DNA of 46,785 nt from Dehalococcoidia bacterium (GTDB lineage: Bacteria > Chloroflexota > Dehalococcoidia > Bin125): assembly GCA_022828105.1 (NCBI GenBank), contig JAJEJC010000004.1, positions 1 through 46,785 on the forward strand, read 5' to 3'. This document shows positions 33,832 to 43,133 of this stretch, piece after piece. Every line of letters starts with the position of its first letter. Position 1 is the stretch's first letter. The translations under genes and the position numbers were made by a program. A model generated the notes under the pieces. That model ran no database searches, had not been told where the DNA came from, and saw only the letters and a list, made by a program, of their open reading frames with translations.

Positions 33832-33976
33832 CCAAGAGAACGGGACCAGCCCAGCCCTGGCCATAGGATGATTCCCAGCATTCATTGACGCTGCGCGGCA
33901 GGCGGCATGCCTGCGTGAGAGACCAACCGGCCCCGTTCCCCGCGCAACACGAAGACAGATTGAGAGGCACAGGCCC

Positions 33977-35395
33977 ATGGCAACCCTTGGCGACATCCAG
34001 GCGCTGATCCAGGATCAGGGCATTCGCCGCGTCGACTTGTTGGTGACCGACCTGATCGGCCGCTGGCAGCATTTCAGCATCCCGGCGTCGAAAGTCGACG
34101 AGGACCTGGTCAACCGTGGCCAGGGTTTCGACGGCTCCTCGCTGCGCGGTTTCCAGAGCATTGACGAGTCGGACATGCTGCTCCGACCCGACCTCGACTC
34201 CGCGCGGATCGACCCGACCGAAAACGTGCCGACGTTGAAGTTCATCTGCGACGTACACGACCCGGTCACCGGCGATCGCTACAGCCGCGACCCGCGGTAC
34301 GTCGCGACCAAGGCCGAGCAGTACCTGGTCGACTCGGGAATCGCCGACCAGGCCTTCTTCGGCCCGGAACTCGAGTTCTTCCTCTTCGACCACGTGCAGT
34401 TCCAGATGTCGATCAACCAGGCCTTCTACGTGGTCGAATCGGACGAAGCCGACTGGAACAGCGGCCGCGACGAAGAGGAGAACAACCTGGGCTACAAGAT
34501 CCCGCCCAAGCAGGGTTACTCGCCGACCGCCCCGTTCGACACGCTCAGCGACATCCGCTGGGAGATGGCCGACGCAATGGAAGCGGTCGGGATGGAGCTG
34601 GAAGTCCACCACCACGAGGTCGCGACCGGCGGCCAGGGTGAGATCGCCACGCGCTTCAACACGCTGCGCACCAAGGCGGACGAGACGCAGTGGTACAAGC
34701 ACATCGTGCGCAACGTGGCCAAGGCCAACGGCAAGTCGGCGACGTTCATGCCGAAGCCGCTCTACGGCGACAACGGGACGGGCATGCACTGCCACCAGTC
34801 GCTGTGGAAGGACGGCTCACCGCTGTTCTACGAGGCAGGGCGATATGCCGAGCTCTCGGACACGGCCCGCCACTACATCGGCGGCCTGCTCAAGCACGGC
34901 TCGGCGCTGCTCGCCTTCTGCGCGCCGACGACCAACTCCTACAAGCGGCTGGTGCCGGGCTTCGAAGCGCCGATCTACCTCGCCTTCTCGCAGCGCAACC
35001 GCTCGGCGGCGGTTCGCATTCCGACATACGAGACTTCGCCGAACAGCAAGCGGATCGAGTTCCGCCCGCCCGACGCCTCGGCCAACACCTACCTGGCCTT
35101 CTCGGCGATGTTGATGGCCGGCCTCGACGGGATCCGCAACCGGATCGAGCCGGACGACCCGGTCGACACGGACATCTATGAGTTGAGCGCCGAAGAGGCC
35201 GCGGGCATCCCGTCTGTGCCGCATTCGCTGGAGGGCTCGCTGCAGGCGCTGGCCGAGGACCACGACTTCCTGATGGAGGGCGGAGTCTTCACCCAGGACT
35301 TGATCGACGAGTACCAGGACTTCAAGCTGACCGAGGCGCGGGACGTGTTCATGCACCCGGTCGCGGCGGAGTTCTTCCACTACTACCACATCTAG
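33977..35395 (+). CDS. glnA: Glutamine synthetase, type I (adenylylatable-type length)
   Basis: GlnA makes glutamine from glutamate, ammonia and ATP as a dodecamer. The 472-residue product has FDGSSLRGFQ, the metal ligands in GPELEFFLF, HHHEVATGGQGEI and GMHCHQS, the flap Glu in NSYKRLVPGFEAP, and RIEFRPPD with the catalytic Arg. Length and the DIYELSAEEAAGIP segment correspond to type I-beta enzymes, where the Tyr (here Y401) can be adenylylated. No adenylyltransferase gene is in the window, so regulation by adenylylation is only possible. A GTAAC direct repeat upstream suggests control by the adjacent regulator. Confidence 0.97.
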   Translation: MATLGDIQALIQDQGIRRVDLLVTDLIGRWQHFSIPASKVDEDLVNRGQGFDGSSLRGFQSIDESDMLLRPDLDSARIDPTENVPTLKFICDVHDPVTGDRYSRDPRYVATKAEQYLVDSGIADQAFFGPELEFFLFDHVQFQMSINQAFYVVESDEADWNSGRDEEENNLGYKIPPKQGYSPTAPFDTLSDIRWEMADAMEAVGMELEVHHHEVATGGQGEIATRFNTLRTKADETQWYKHIVRNVAKANGKSATFMPKPLYGDNGTGMHCHQSLWKDGSPLFYEAGRYAELSDTARHYIGGLLKHGSALLAFCAPTTNSYKRLVPGFEAPIYLAFSQRNRSAAVRIPTYETSPNSKRIEFRPPDASANTYLAFSAMLMAGLDGIRNRIEPDDPVDTDIYELSAEEAAGIPSVPHSLEGSLQALAEDHDFLMEGGVFTQDLIDEYQDFKLTEARDVFMHPVAAEFFHYYHI

Positions 35396-35403
35396 CAACG
35401 GGG

Positions 35404-35562
35404 TTCCCTCTCACCCCGCTTCGCGGGGGGAGATGTCGAAGCAATTGCGCTCTCCCCTCGCGGAGCGGTGGGAGATGCCGAAGGCAGAGGGGGGTCCGTC
35501 GACTAGCGCGGAAGCCCCCCCTTCACCCGCTACGCGGGAGCTTCCCCCAGAGGGGGGAAGCG
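35404..35562. repeat. Palindromic intergenic repeat, right copy
   Basis: The 183 bases between the two glutamine synthetase genes are filled with GC-rich palindromes. They are CCCCGC-TTC-GCGGGG near 35414, the stretch at 35470-35494 that repeats 25 bases of the left copy exactly, CCCGC-TAC-GCGGG near 35526, and a perfect 8-bp stem CTTCCCCC/GGGGGAAG with AGAG loop at 35541-35560. A shorter variant of the shared motif is near 35429. Such nested hairpins fit a dispersed repeat element; they could also tune the amount of glnA2 mRNA. Confidence 0.75.
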
Positions 35563-35578
35563 AAAGTTCACCATCGCC

Positions 35579-36928
35579 ATGACCAGCCTCGACACAGACC
35601 CGAATGCTCCGCCCAGTGAGCATCAGCATGTGCTGAACGCTTGCCGCGAGCATGACGTGCGGTTTGTGCGCCTGTGGTTCACGGACCTGCTGGGACAGCT
35701 CAAGTCGGTCGCGATCACGATCGACGAGCTGCCGGCGGCGCTGGAGAAGGGCGTCGAGTTCGACGGCGCGTCGATCGAGGGGTTCGCTCGGCACGACGAG
35801 TCGGACATGGTGGCGATCCCGGATCCGGACACGTTCGTTGTGTTGCCCTGGCGGCCGCAACAGCATCGCGTGGCGCGGTTGATCTGCGACATTCACCGGC
35901 GCAACGGCGAGCCGTTCGAGGGCGATCCGCGGCGCGTGCTGCGACGCCAGCTCGAGTCGGCCCAGCAGCGCGGCTACACCTTCTACGTCGCGCCGCAGAT
36001 CGAGTACTTCTACTTCCGCGCGCCCGACGATCCGTCGCCACTGGACTCGGGCGGCTACTTCGACCTCTCCCCGCTCGACACCGCGACCGACCTGCGCCGC
36101 GAGACCGTGTTGACCCTGGAAGAGATGGGCATCGGAGTCGAATCGTCGCACCACGAGGCAGCGCCGTCCCAGCACGAGATCGACCTGCGCTATACCGATG
36201 CGCTGACGATGGCCGACCAGGTCATGACGACTCGGCTGGTGGTCAAGGAAGTCGCGATCAAGCAGGGCGTCCATGCGACATTCATGCCCAAGCCGCTCAA
36301 CGGCGTCAACGGGTCGGGCATGCACGTCTACCTCTCGCTGTTCGACCACGAGCAGAACCTGTTCTACGAGGAAGGCGGCGGACTGTCGGAGATCGCTCGC
36401 GCGTTCCTTGCCGGTCTGCTCGCCTACACGCCGCAGTTCACCCTGATCGCCAACCAGTGGTCGAACAGCTACAAGCGGCTCGCGCCCGGCACCGAGGCGC
36501 CCGTCTACCTGACCTGGTCACACGCCAACCAGTCGGACCTGGTGCGAATCCCGGATTATGAGCCCGGCGATTCCGAGTCGACGCGGCTGGAGTACCGCGG
36601 CGCCGACTCGGCAACGAACCCGTACCTCGCGTTCTCGGCGTTCCTGGCGGCCGGACTGCGCGGAATCGACGAGGGATTAGTCCCGCCTCCGGCGGCGGAA
36701 GACAACGTCTTTGAGCTGACTCCCGCCCAGCGGGAAGCGCGGAACATCGTCGAGATGCCGACGACCCAGGGTCGCGCAATCGAAGCATTCTCGGAGTCCG
36801 AGCTGATGAAGAGTGTGTTGGGCGAGTACGTCTGGTCGACGGTGCTGCAAAACAAGCGCCTCGAGTGGGACGAATACCGCTCGCAGGTCACCGACTACGA
36901 GCTGCGTCGCTATCTGGCCGTGCTCTAG
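35579..36928 (+). CDS. Second glutamine synthetase-like protein (GlnA2 / type I-alpha) with E-to-Q change
   Basis: A 449-residue type I-alpha protein, closest by eye to actinobacterial GlnA2 (GYFDLSPLDTATDLRRETV, HHEAAPSQHEIDLR, AEDNVFELTPAQR). It lacks the adenylylation segment of the first copy. It keeps FDGASIEGF, the Glu residues in HHEAAPSQHEID, GMHVYLSLF, NSYKRLAPGTEAP and RLEYRGAD. The first of the two metal-binding glutamates in the PExEF motif is Gln (APQIEYFYF, Q140), so the second metal site may be altered. It could be a glutamine synthetase, a gamma-glutamylpolyamine synthetase-type enzyme or a regulatory paralogue. No clear Shine-Dalgarno is seen; repeats fill the upstream gap. 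Confidence 0.9.
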   Translation: MTSLDTDPNAPPSEHQHVLNACREHDVRFVRLWFTDLLGQLKSVAITIDELPAALEKGVEFDGASIEGFARHDESDMVAIPDPDTFVVLPWRPQQHRVARLICDIHRRNGEPFEGDPRRVLRRQLESAQQRGYTFYVAPQIEYFYFRAPDDPSPLDSGGYFDLSPLDTATDLRRETVLTLEEMGIGVESSHHEAAPSQHEIDLRYTDALTMADQVMTTRLVVKEVAIKQGVHATFMPKPLNGVNGSGMHVYLSLFDHEQNLFYEEGGGLSEIARAFLAGLLAYTPQFTLIANQWSNSYKRLAPGTEAPVYLTWSHANQSDLVRIPDYEPGDSESTRLEYRGADSATNPYLAFSAFLAAGLRGIDEGLVPPPAAEDNVFELTPAQREARNIVEMPTTQGRAIEAFSESELMKSVLGEYVWSTVLQNKRLEWDEYRSQVTDYELRRYLAVL

Positions 36929-36961
36929 CGGTCGCGTTTAAACCCTTGCAGCGCGCGTCGC

Positions 36962-38002
36962 CTATTCAGGTTTGCGGGCCAAGAAGCAATAGAGCGGTGT
37001 GAAGATCCCGGTCTGACCACCCTCGATATAGGCCTGCGCGGTGCGATCCATCATCCGAACCACATCAGCGGATCCCCTCGGGAAAATCCGCAGTGTTTCC
37101 GCGAGCTTCGTTCCAGCCATGAGCGCCCGGCGGCCCAACAGGCTCCTGAACATGCTCTCTCCGCTCCGCGCGCCGGCGTAGCGCTGGATCGGTTGATACC
37201 ACGGGGTGCTCGCGCCCGGCTGCTCAAGGGCCAGATCACTGCCCTCGACAATCTCGAACCCCACTGCCTCGAGCGCCCGATCAACCTCTTCGGTCGTGGC
37301 GATCTCGTTCAGTGCGATCCCACGCATCAGTTTCTGCTTGATCACCTGGTGCCGAGGATCGCGGGGATCGAACAGATCCGTCATGCACATCTCGTGACCC
37401 CAGAAGAGCGCTCCGGGTTTAAGCACGCGATAGATCTCCGCGAATGCGCCTACCTTGTCCGGTGCGTGACAGGTCGATTCGATGGCGTAGCCGCGGTCGA
37501 AGGTGTCGTCGGCAATAGCGCTCATATCCATGAAGCTGGCCGCCAGGTACTCAACCATGTCGTCAAGCTGGGCTTCGGTGTTCAGCGACCTGGCCCGGTC
37601 CAACTGGCCTTCGTTGATGTTGACACCGAGCACCCGCACACCGGCCTCGCGTGCGACGCGGCGCATTGGCCCGCCAATGCCGCAGCCGACATCGATGACC
37701 GACATGCCCTGCTGCAGGTCCAACTTCTCGATCATCCGGTGCTCGAGTCTGATCTGTGAGTCCTCCAGGCTTTCGCCCGGCAAGAGCGGCGCGAAGTGCA
37801 GTGATTCGCCCCAACCGAAGACCATGAATTCGCTGCAGAGGTCGTAGTACTCCTTGACCGTTTCGGCGTGGTTGTAGCTTGCGCCGCTGCGGTCCTTCGC
37901 ATCGGCTCGGTCCATCCAGCCGTCGAAATCCCGAACCCGCTCGCGGACATTCGAACCCTGGTAAGCCGCCTTCAACAGTTGTGGGAGGGTATGGAATCGC
38001 AT
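36962..38002 (-). CDS. ERG6-type sterol C-24 methyltransferase homologue
   Basis: A 346-residue SAM-dependent methyltransferase that resembles yeast Erg6 along its whole length. Matching blocks are EYYDLCSEFMVFGWGESLHF (Erg6: YYNLVTDFYEYGWG), VIDVGCGIGGP for SAM binding, YAIESTCHAP (Erg6: YAIEATCHAP), RVLKPGALFWGHEMCMTD, the TPWYQP segment and a C-terminal GIFTPLYCFLARKPE. Such enzymes add the C-24 methyl group to the sterol side chain. No other sterol gene is in the window, so the real substrate (sterol, hopanoid-related or other) is unproven. AGGA lies 8 bases before the ATG at 38002, which decides that start over the GTG six bases earlier. It follows nuoN after 66 bases. Confidence 0.88.
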   Translation of the reverse strand: MRFHTLPQLLKAAYQGSNVRERVRDFDGWMDRADAKDRSGASYNHAETVKEYYDLCSEFMVFGWGESLHFAPLLPGESLEDSQIRLEHRMIEKLDLQQGMSVIDVGCGIGGPMRRVAREAGVRVLGVNINEGQLDRARSLNTEAQLDDMVEYLAASFMDMSAIADDTFDRGYAIESTCHAPDKVGAFAEIYRVLKPGALFWGHEMCMTDLFDPRDPRHQVIKQKLMRGIALNEIATTEEVDRALEAVGFEIVEGSDLALEQPGASTPWYQPIQRYAGARSGESMFRSLLGRRALMAGTKLAETLRIFPRGSADVVRMMDRTAQAYIEGGQTGIFTPLYCFLARKPE

Positions 38003-38068
38003 GCTCACTGTGTCCTGCGCGTGACGACGTGTGAGAAGCAGTCCGGCATCGGCCGGACTGCGCGGGCG

Positions 38069-39634
38069 CTAGTTTCCCACTGCGGCGGCGGAGATCGCGG
38101 CAGCCTGTTCGAACAACCCGGCAGTCGAGCTGTGGATCACGTCGAACAGCGGGGTCGGGTAGAGGCCGATGAACAACACGCCGGCGACCAGCACGACCAG
38201 CGCTCCGGCAAGCGGTCGCGAGACGTGGAAGCGGGCCCGGTCGGAGCCTTCAGGTTCGTAAAGGTACATCTGCTTGATCACCATCAGGTAGTAGTAGAGC
38301 GAGACGAAGGAGGCCGTCACGCCAATCGCGCCGAGCCAGAGGAAGCCGTTGTTGAACGCGGCCTGGAAGATGATGAACTTGGTCGCGAATCCGGCGAACA
38401 GCGGCATTCCGGCCAGCGAGAACAGCGCCGCAGCGATGGCAAACGCGAGGAACGGTTGGCGCTCGGCCAGACCGCGCAGATCGACGATGTCGTCGCGTCC
38501 GGTGCGGTTGTAGAAGGCGATGATCGCCGCGAAGACGGCGATATTGGTTGTGACATAACCAATCAGATGCAAGACCAGGGCCGAGGCGGCGTCTTGCGAT
38601 TGGGTGATGTTCGCGGCGTCGAGCGCGACGATACCGACGAGCAGATAGCCGACCTGCGAGATGGAGGAATACGCCATCAGGCGCTTGAAGTTGGTTTGCT
38701 GCAGGGCCATCAGGTTGCCGACGATCATGGTCACGGCGGCGAGAATGCCGACGAACCAGACCCACTCGGCGGCGGCGGGCAGGAAGGCTTCGGAGAACAG
38801 GCGCAGGAAGAAGGCGAAGGCCGCGGCCTTGCCGCCGGCGCTGAGGAAGGCGGTGATTGGCAGCGGCGCGCCCTGGTAGGCGTCGGGGGTCCACTGGTGG
38901 AACGGCACAGCCGAGACCTTGAAGCCGAGTCCGGCAGTGATCAGTACGAGCCCGATCAGCAGGCCGGGCCGCGCGCCGTCGGGATCGACGCCGCCGCTGC
39001 CTCCGGCGAATGAGGCGAGCTGACCGGCAATGCTGCGAGTGCCCTCGACGACGTCGGGGCCGATGGCGGAGTAGGTCGTGCTGCCGGTGACGCCGTAGAT
39101 CAGCGAGATGCCGTAGAGCATTAGCGCCGATGAGAACGCGCCGAGCAGCATGTACTTAAGCGAGCCCTCGTTGGAGAAGGGGTTGAGCTTGTTGAAGCCG
39201 ACGAGGATGTAGAAGCTGAACGAGAGCAATTCGAGCGAGAGGTAGGCGGTCAGCAGCTCGCGCGAGGCGGCAAGCAGCATCATGCCCAACGTGGCAAAGA
39301 CGATCAGGCCGTAGAACTCGGCGTGGTTCTTGAGTCGCTCGCCGGCGAACTGGACGGCCGCCATGACCGTGAAGAAGGCGATGCCGAGGAAGAAGACGCG
39401 GAAGAGGACGGTGAAGTGGTCGACCGCGAGCACGCCGCCAAAGTCGTCGTTGGTGTCCCAGTAGGCGACGGCTGTGATGACCGCGATGATCGCCAGTCCG
39501 ATCGCGGTTGCGTAGCCGAACCACTTTTGGTCGACGTTGCGGAAGGCCAATGCAGCGGCAATGATCACCACGGCCAGGCCGGCCATGACGAATTCGGGGA
39601 TGATCAGCTGATATTCGAGGTCCATCAGTGTCAC
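38069..39634 (-). CDS. nuoN: NADH-quinone oxidoreductase subunit N
   Basis: NuoN is one of three antiporter-like membrane subunits of complex I that pump protons. The 521-residue product has about 14 hydrophobic segments. Family blocks are AAFSSALMLYGISLIYG, the lysine-bearing KVSAVPFHQWTPDAYQGAP (Lys of the proton path) and KRLMAYSSISQVGYLL. The GTG start overlaps the nuoM stop (GTGA); an ATG three codons later is an alternative. It is the last complex I gene in the run. Confidence 0.96.
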   Translation of the reverse strand: MTLMDLEYQLIIPEFVMAGLAVVIIAAALAFRNVDQKWFGYATAIGLAIIAVITAVAYWDTNDDFGGVLAVDHFTVLFRVFFLGIAFFTVMAAVQFAGERLKNHAEFYGLIVFATLGMMLLAASRELLTAYLSLELLSFSFYILVGFNKLNPFSNEGSLKYMLLGAFSSALMLYGISLIYGVTGSTTYSAIGPDVVEGTRSIAGQLASFAGGSGGVDPDGARPGLLIGLVLITAGLGFKVSAVPFHQWTPDAYQGAPLPITAFLSAGGKAAAFAFFLRLFSEAFLPAAAEWVWFVGILAAVTMIVGNLMALQQTNFKRLMAYSSISQVGYLLVGIVALDAANITQSQDAASALVLHLIGYVTTNIAVFAAIIAFYNRTGRDDIVDLRGLAERQPFLAFAIAAALFSLAGMPLFAGFATKFIIFQAAFNNGFLWLGAIGVTASFVSLYYYLMVIKQMYLYEPEGSDRARFHVSRPLAGALVVLVAGVLFIGLYPTPLFDVIHSSTAGLFEQAAAISAAAVGN

Positions 39635-41151
39635 CGTCCGGTCAGCGAACTGAGTGTGAACAGCCCGCCGATCTGATCAATCTTGGGTAGCTCCGCCACG
39701 GTTGGCGCGATGCGGTCGATGAACGGGTCGGGCCAGACGCCCATCGCGATGATCGGCGCAATCAGCACGATCGCTGCGGCAATCTCCCAACGAGAGAGTT
39801 CCTTCAGGTTCTCCCAGCGCGGGTTGAAGGGACCCAGCGCGGCGCGGCCCATCAGCCTGAGCACGTAGATCGCGGTCAGCGCGGCCGAGAGGATACCCAG
39901 CGCCGCGAAGAGCGGGAACGTATCAATCGTGCCGACAAAGATGTGGAACTCCGCCACAAATCCCGACAGTCCAGGTAAGCCGAGCGACGTCAGGCCGGCG
40001 ATGCCGAAGAAGATCACGAACAGCGGCATCTTGCGCACCAGTCCGCCGAAGACCCGAATGTCCCTCGTATGAGCCTGGTCGTAGAGTCCGCCGACCATGG
40101 CGAAGAAGAGGGCGGTCATCACGCCGTGCGAGAACATTTGCAAGACGGCGCCGTTGACGCCGATGTTGTTCATCGTGCCCAGGCCCATCAGCACAAAGCC
40201 CATGTGGGAAACGGAGGAGTAGCCGATCACGAACTTGAGATCGGTCTGGTTGATGGCAGAGATGGCGCCGTAGACCGCGGCGACACCGCCGAGCACGAGC
40301 AGGACGGGCATCCAGAAGTCGGTGCCGGCCGGCAGGATCTCCATGCCCAGGCGGATGATGCCGAACGCGCCGAGCTTCATCAACACGCCCGCGTGCAGCA
40401 TCGAGACGGCGGTCGGGGCAGCGACGTGGCCGTCGGGCGACCAGGTATGGAAGGGGAAGAGACCGGCCAGGATGCCGCAGCCGATCATGAAGAAGGGGAA
40501 GAAGGTGTTGGCGAAGCCGCGATCGAATTCGATATCGCGCAAGACCGCCATATCGAAGGTGCCGGCGCCGGCCTCGGCGAAGACGGCAAAGATGCCAATG
40601 AAGATCAGCACGGAGCCGCCGACCAGGACCATGGTCAGCTTCATCGCGCCGTATTCCTTGTTGGTCGAGCCCCAGACCACGATCAGCAGGTACATCGGCA
40701 GCACGGCGAGCTCGTAGGCGAAGAACCAGAAGAACAGGTCCTGGCCGATGTAGACGCCGTAGACGCCGGTGAAGAGCGCCATGAAGAGGATGAAGAAGTC
40801 CTTCACCCGATGCGTGATCTTCCAGGAGACGAGCACGCCGGCGAAGCCGACAAGACCGTTGAGCAGCACCATCGGCGCGGCGATTCCGTCGACGGCGAGA
40901 TGTAGCGAGATGCCGTTCTCGCCGAGGAAGCCGATGTTCTCGATCCACGGATATTGGAGCGTGAACTGGTAGCCGCCTTCGGCAAAGTCGTAGACGGCGA
41001 AGATCCAGATCGAGTCGATCAGGGTGGCGGTCGTCGCGATCAAGGCGATCCAGCGCACGACGTTCGCGTGCCGTGAGGGCACGAGGATCGTGAGCAGCAT
41101 CGCTGCCCCGGGGATCAGCAAGAGCAGGAGGAGTGCTTCGCCTGCGTCCAC
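39631..41151 (-). CDS. nuoM: NADH-quinone oxidoreductase subunit M
   Basis: NuoM is an antiporter-like proton-pumping subunit of complex I. The 506-residue protein has about 14 hydrophobic segments and the blocks LPMYLLIVVWG, GLFPFHTWSPDGHVAAPT (lysine/histidine region), KFVIGYSSVSHMGFVLMG and GLPGLSGFVAEF. It starts with GTG behind an AAAGAGG sequence, 31 bases after nuoL. Coupled to nuoN by a 4-base overlap. Confidence 0.97.
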   Translation of the reverse strand: MDAGEALLLLLLIPGAAMLLTILVPSRHANVVRWIALIATTATLIDSIWIFAVYDFAEGGYQFTLQYPWIENIGFLGENGISLHLAVDGIAAPMVLLNGLVGFAGVLVSWKITHRVKDFFILFMALFTGVYGVYIGQDLFFWFFAYELAVLPMYLLIVVWGSTNKEYGAMKLTMVLVGGSVLIFIGIFAVFAEAGAGTFDMAVLRDIEFDRGFANTFFPFFMIGCGILAGLFPFHTWSPDGHVAAPTAVSMLHAGVLMKLGAFGIIRLGMEILPAGTDFWMPVLLVLGGVAAVYGAISAINQTDLKFVIGYSSVSHMGFVLMGLGTMNNIGVNGAVLQMFSHGVMTALFFAMVGGLYDQAHTRDIRVFGGLVRKMPLFVIFFGIAGLTSLGLPGLSGFVAEFHIFVGTIDTFPLFAALGILSAALTAIYVLRLMGRAALGPFNPRWENLKELSRWEIAAAIVLIAPIIAMGVWPDPFIDRIAPTVAELPKIDQIGGLFTLSSLTGR

Positions 41152-41182
41152 GCTGTGCGCCTCTTTCTTTCTGCTTCGTTCG

Positions 41183-43117
41183 TTATCCGCGCAAGAGGAA
41201 GGCGAGGCCGCCCGCGAGGGCGACGCCGACGACCATCAGCAGCGCGTAGTCGGGAATCCTCCCGGTGACGTGGTAGCGCAGCCAGTAGGCGGCGTAGCGC
41301 GTCGCATCGGCGGGAGCGTTGATCCCCGTGTCGTTGACGATCATGCGGTCGAACCAGGCGACGACGCGGGCCAGCGGCAGCATCGCTCGGTCGATGCCCC
41401 ACTGGTAGGCCTCGTCGAAGTAGAACTTGTTCTCGACCACGGCGGCCAGACGGGGCTGGAACTCGCGCACCGCTCGGGCGCGCTCGGAGTTCTTGCCCCA
41501 GAAGAACCACCAGGCGGTAAGGAAACCGAGCAGCGAGACGGTGCCGGTGACGGCGGCAATCGAGTTGGAGAAGTGGAAACTCTCCGGCTCGGGGAAGTAA
41601 ATGTAGCTGTTGATTCCGCCGGGGAAGCCGAGCGCGTCGCCGACCTGGTCGAACGCGACGAAACCGACCAGGAAGGTGAGCACGGTGAGGAAGACGAGCG
41701 GGATCAGGATCGTTGGGGCGGCCTCACGGGCGCGACGGATCACGGCGAGGTCCTTGGGCGGTCCGAAGAAGGTGATGATCACGAGGCGGGCCATGTAAAG
41801 CGCAGACAGGAAGGCGGCGATGCCGAGCAGGATCGCGACCGCGGTGTTGGCGCCGCCGATCGTGGCGAGGAAGATCTCATCCTTGGAGAAGAACCCCGAG
41901 AGCGGCGGGATGCCGGCCAGCGCGACGGAGGAGATGATGAAGGTCGAGGCGGTCACGGGCATGCGCCACCAGAGTCCGCCGAGCTTGCGCGCGTCCTGCT
42001 CCTCGGTCATATGGATCACGGAACCGGAGCCGAGGAAGAGACAGGCCTTAAAGAAGGCGTGCGTGAGCAGATGGAACATGGCAATGCCGACTGCGCCGAC
42101 CCCCAGGGCGACGAACATGAATCCGAGCTGCGACACAGTGGAGTAGGCGAGCACCCGCTTGATGTCGTTCTGGGCGAGCGCCATGATCCCGGCCAGCAGC
42201 GCCGTGGTCAGGCCAACGCCCAACACGACGTTGGACGCGCCCGGGGTGACCTCGAAGACGGGCAGCAGGCGGGCGACGAGGTAGACGCCGGCAACGACCA
42301 TTGTGGCCGCGTGGATCAGTGCGGAGACCGGCGTGGGGCCTTCCATCGCGTCGGGCAGCCAGACATGGAACGGCACCTGGGCCGACTTGCCGGCCGCGCC
42401 CAGGAAGAGCATCAGGGTGGAGAGCGTGAGATAGCCGTCGCCCATCACCTGGGGCAGGTCGTTGACCCGGCCTGCCTCGGCGGCGGCGATGATGTCGGAG
42501 ATCTGGAACGAGCCGGTGGCGCGCCAGAAGAGGATGATGCCGATGAACAACCCGACATCGCCGAGACGCGTGGTGACGAACGCCTTCTTGGCCGCTTCGA
42601 CGGCCGAGCGGCGCTCGTAGTAGAAGCCGATCAGGAGGAATGAGCAGAGACCGACGCCTTCCCAGGCGACGAACATGAGCAGCAGGTTGTCGGCCAGGAC
42701 CAGCGTCAGCATCATCGCCACGAACAGCGAGAGCACGGCAAAGTACCACCAGTAGCGCGGTTCAGGGCGTCCGTGATGGCGGAGATAGTTGGTCGAGTAG
42801 ATGTTGACCATCAACGCGACCGTCGCGACGACGAAGACCATCACCATCGCGATCGAGTCGACGGTGAAGCCGAGCCGGACGACGAAACTGTCGAAGTTGA
42901 TCCAGTCGGTGCCGACGTTGCGGATGCCGCCGAGTCCCGCGCCCAGCCAGTCGAGATGCGACTCGAGCACGAAGAAGAAGAGCACGAACACGGCCAGCGC
43001 CGCACCGACGGAGATGAAGTCGCCGCCGCGCGGCAGCTTGCGACCGAAGAGGAACAGCACGACGAACGCGATGGCCGGGATCGCCGGCAGAATCCACGCG
43101 TGGTCAGCCCAGATCAT
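41183..43117 (-). CDS. nuoL: NADH-quinone oxidoreductase subunit L
   Basis: NuoL is the distal antiporter-like subunit of complex I with the long lateral helix. The 644-residue product has the core blocks VGLCSFLLIGFYYER, AAGKSAQVPFHVWLPDAMEGPTPVSALIHAATMV and KRVLAYSTVSQLGFMFVALG, plus the distal AVVENKFYFDEAYQWG segment. Its length is normal. Start is ATG. It lies 16 bases after nuoK. A very long open frame on the opposite strand is an artefact of the codon bias. Confidence 0.97.
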   Translation of the reverse strand: MIWADHAWILPAIPAIAFVVLFLFGRKLPRGGDFISVGAALAVFVLFFFVLESHLDWLGAGLGGIRNVGTDWINFDSFVVRLGFTVDSIAMVMVFVVATVALMVNIYSTNYLRHHGRPEPRYWWYFAVLSLFVAMMLTLVLADNLLLMFVAWEGVGLCSFLLIGFYYERRSAVEAAKKAFVTTRLGDVGLFIGIILFWRATGSFQISDIIAAAEAGRVNDLPQVMGDGYLTLSTLMLFLGAAGKSAQVPFHVWLPDAMEGPTPVSALIHAATMVVAGVYLVARLLPVFEVTPGASNVVLGVGLTTALLAGIMALAQNDIKRVLAYSTVSQLGFMFVALGVGAVGIAMFHLLTHAFFKACLFLGSGSVIHMTEEQDARKLGGLWWRMPVTASTFIISSVALAGIPPLSGFFSKDEIFLATIGGANTAVAILLGIAAFLSALYMARLVIITFFGPPKDLAVIRRAREAAPTILIPLVFLTVLTFLVGFVAFDQVGDALGFPGGINSYIYFPEPESFHFSNSIAAVTGTVSLLGFLTAWWFFWGKNSERARAVREFQPRLAAVVENKFYFDEAYQWGIDRAMLPLARVVAWFDRMIVNDTGINAPADATRYAAYWLRYHVTGRIPDYALLMVVGVALAGGLAFLLRG

Positions 43118-43133
43118 CAGCGCACGCTCCCGC

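Noticed and set aside
41024-42643. 539-residue plus-strand frame opposite nuoM and nuoL
   Set aside because: It is the reverse of conserved membrane-protein codons, giving a Glu/Asp/Gly/Arg-rich sequence with no fold; nuoL and nuoM are certain.
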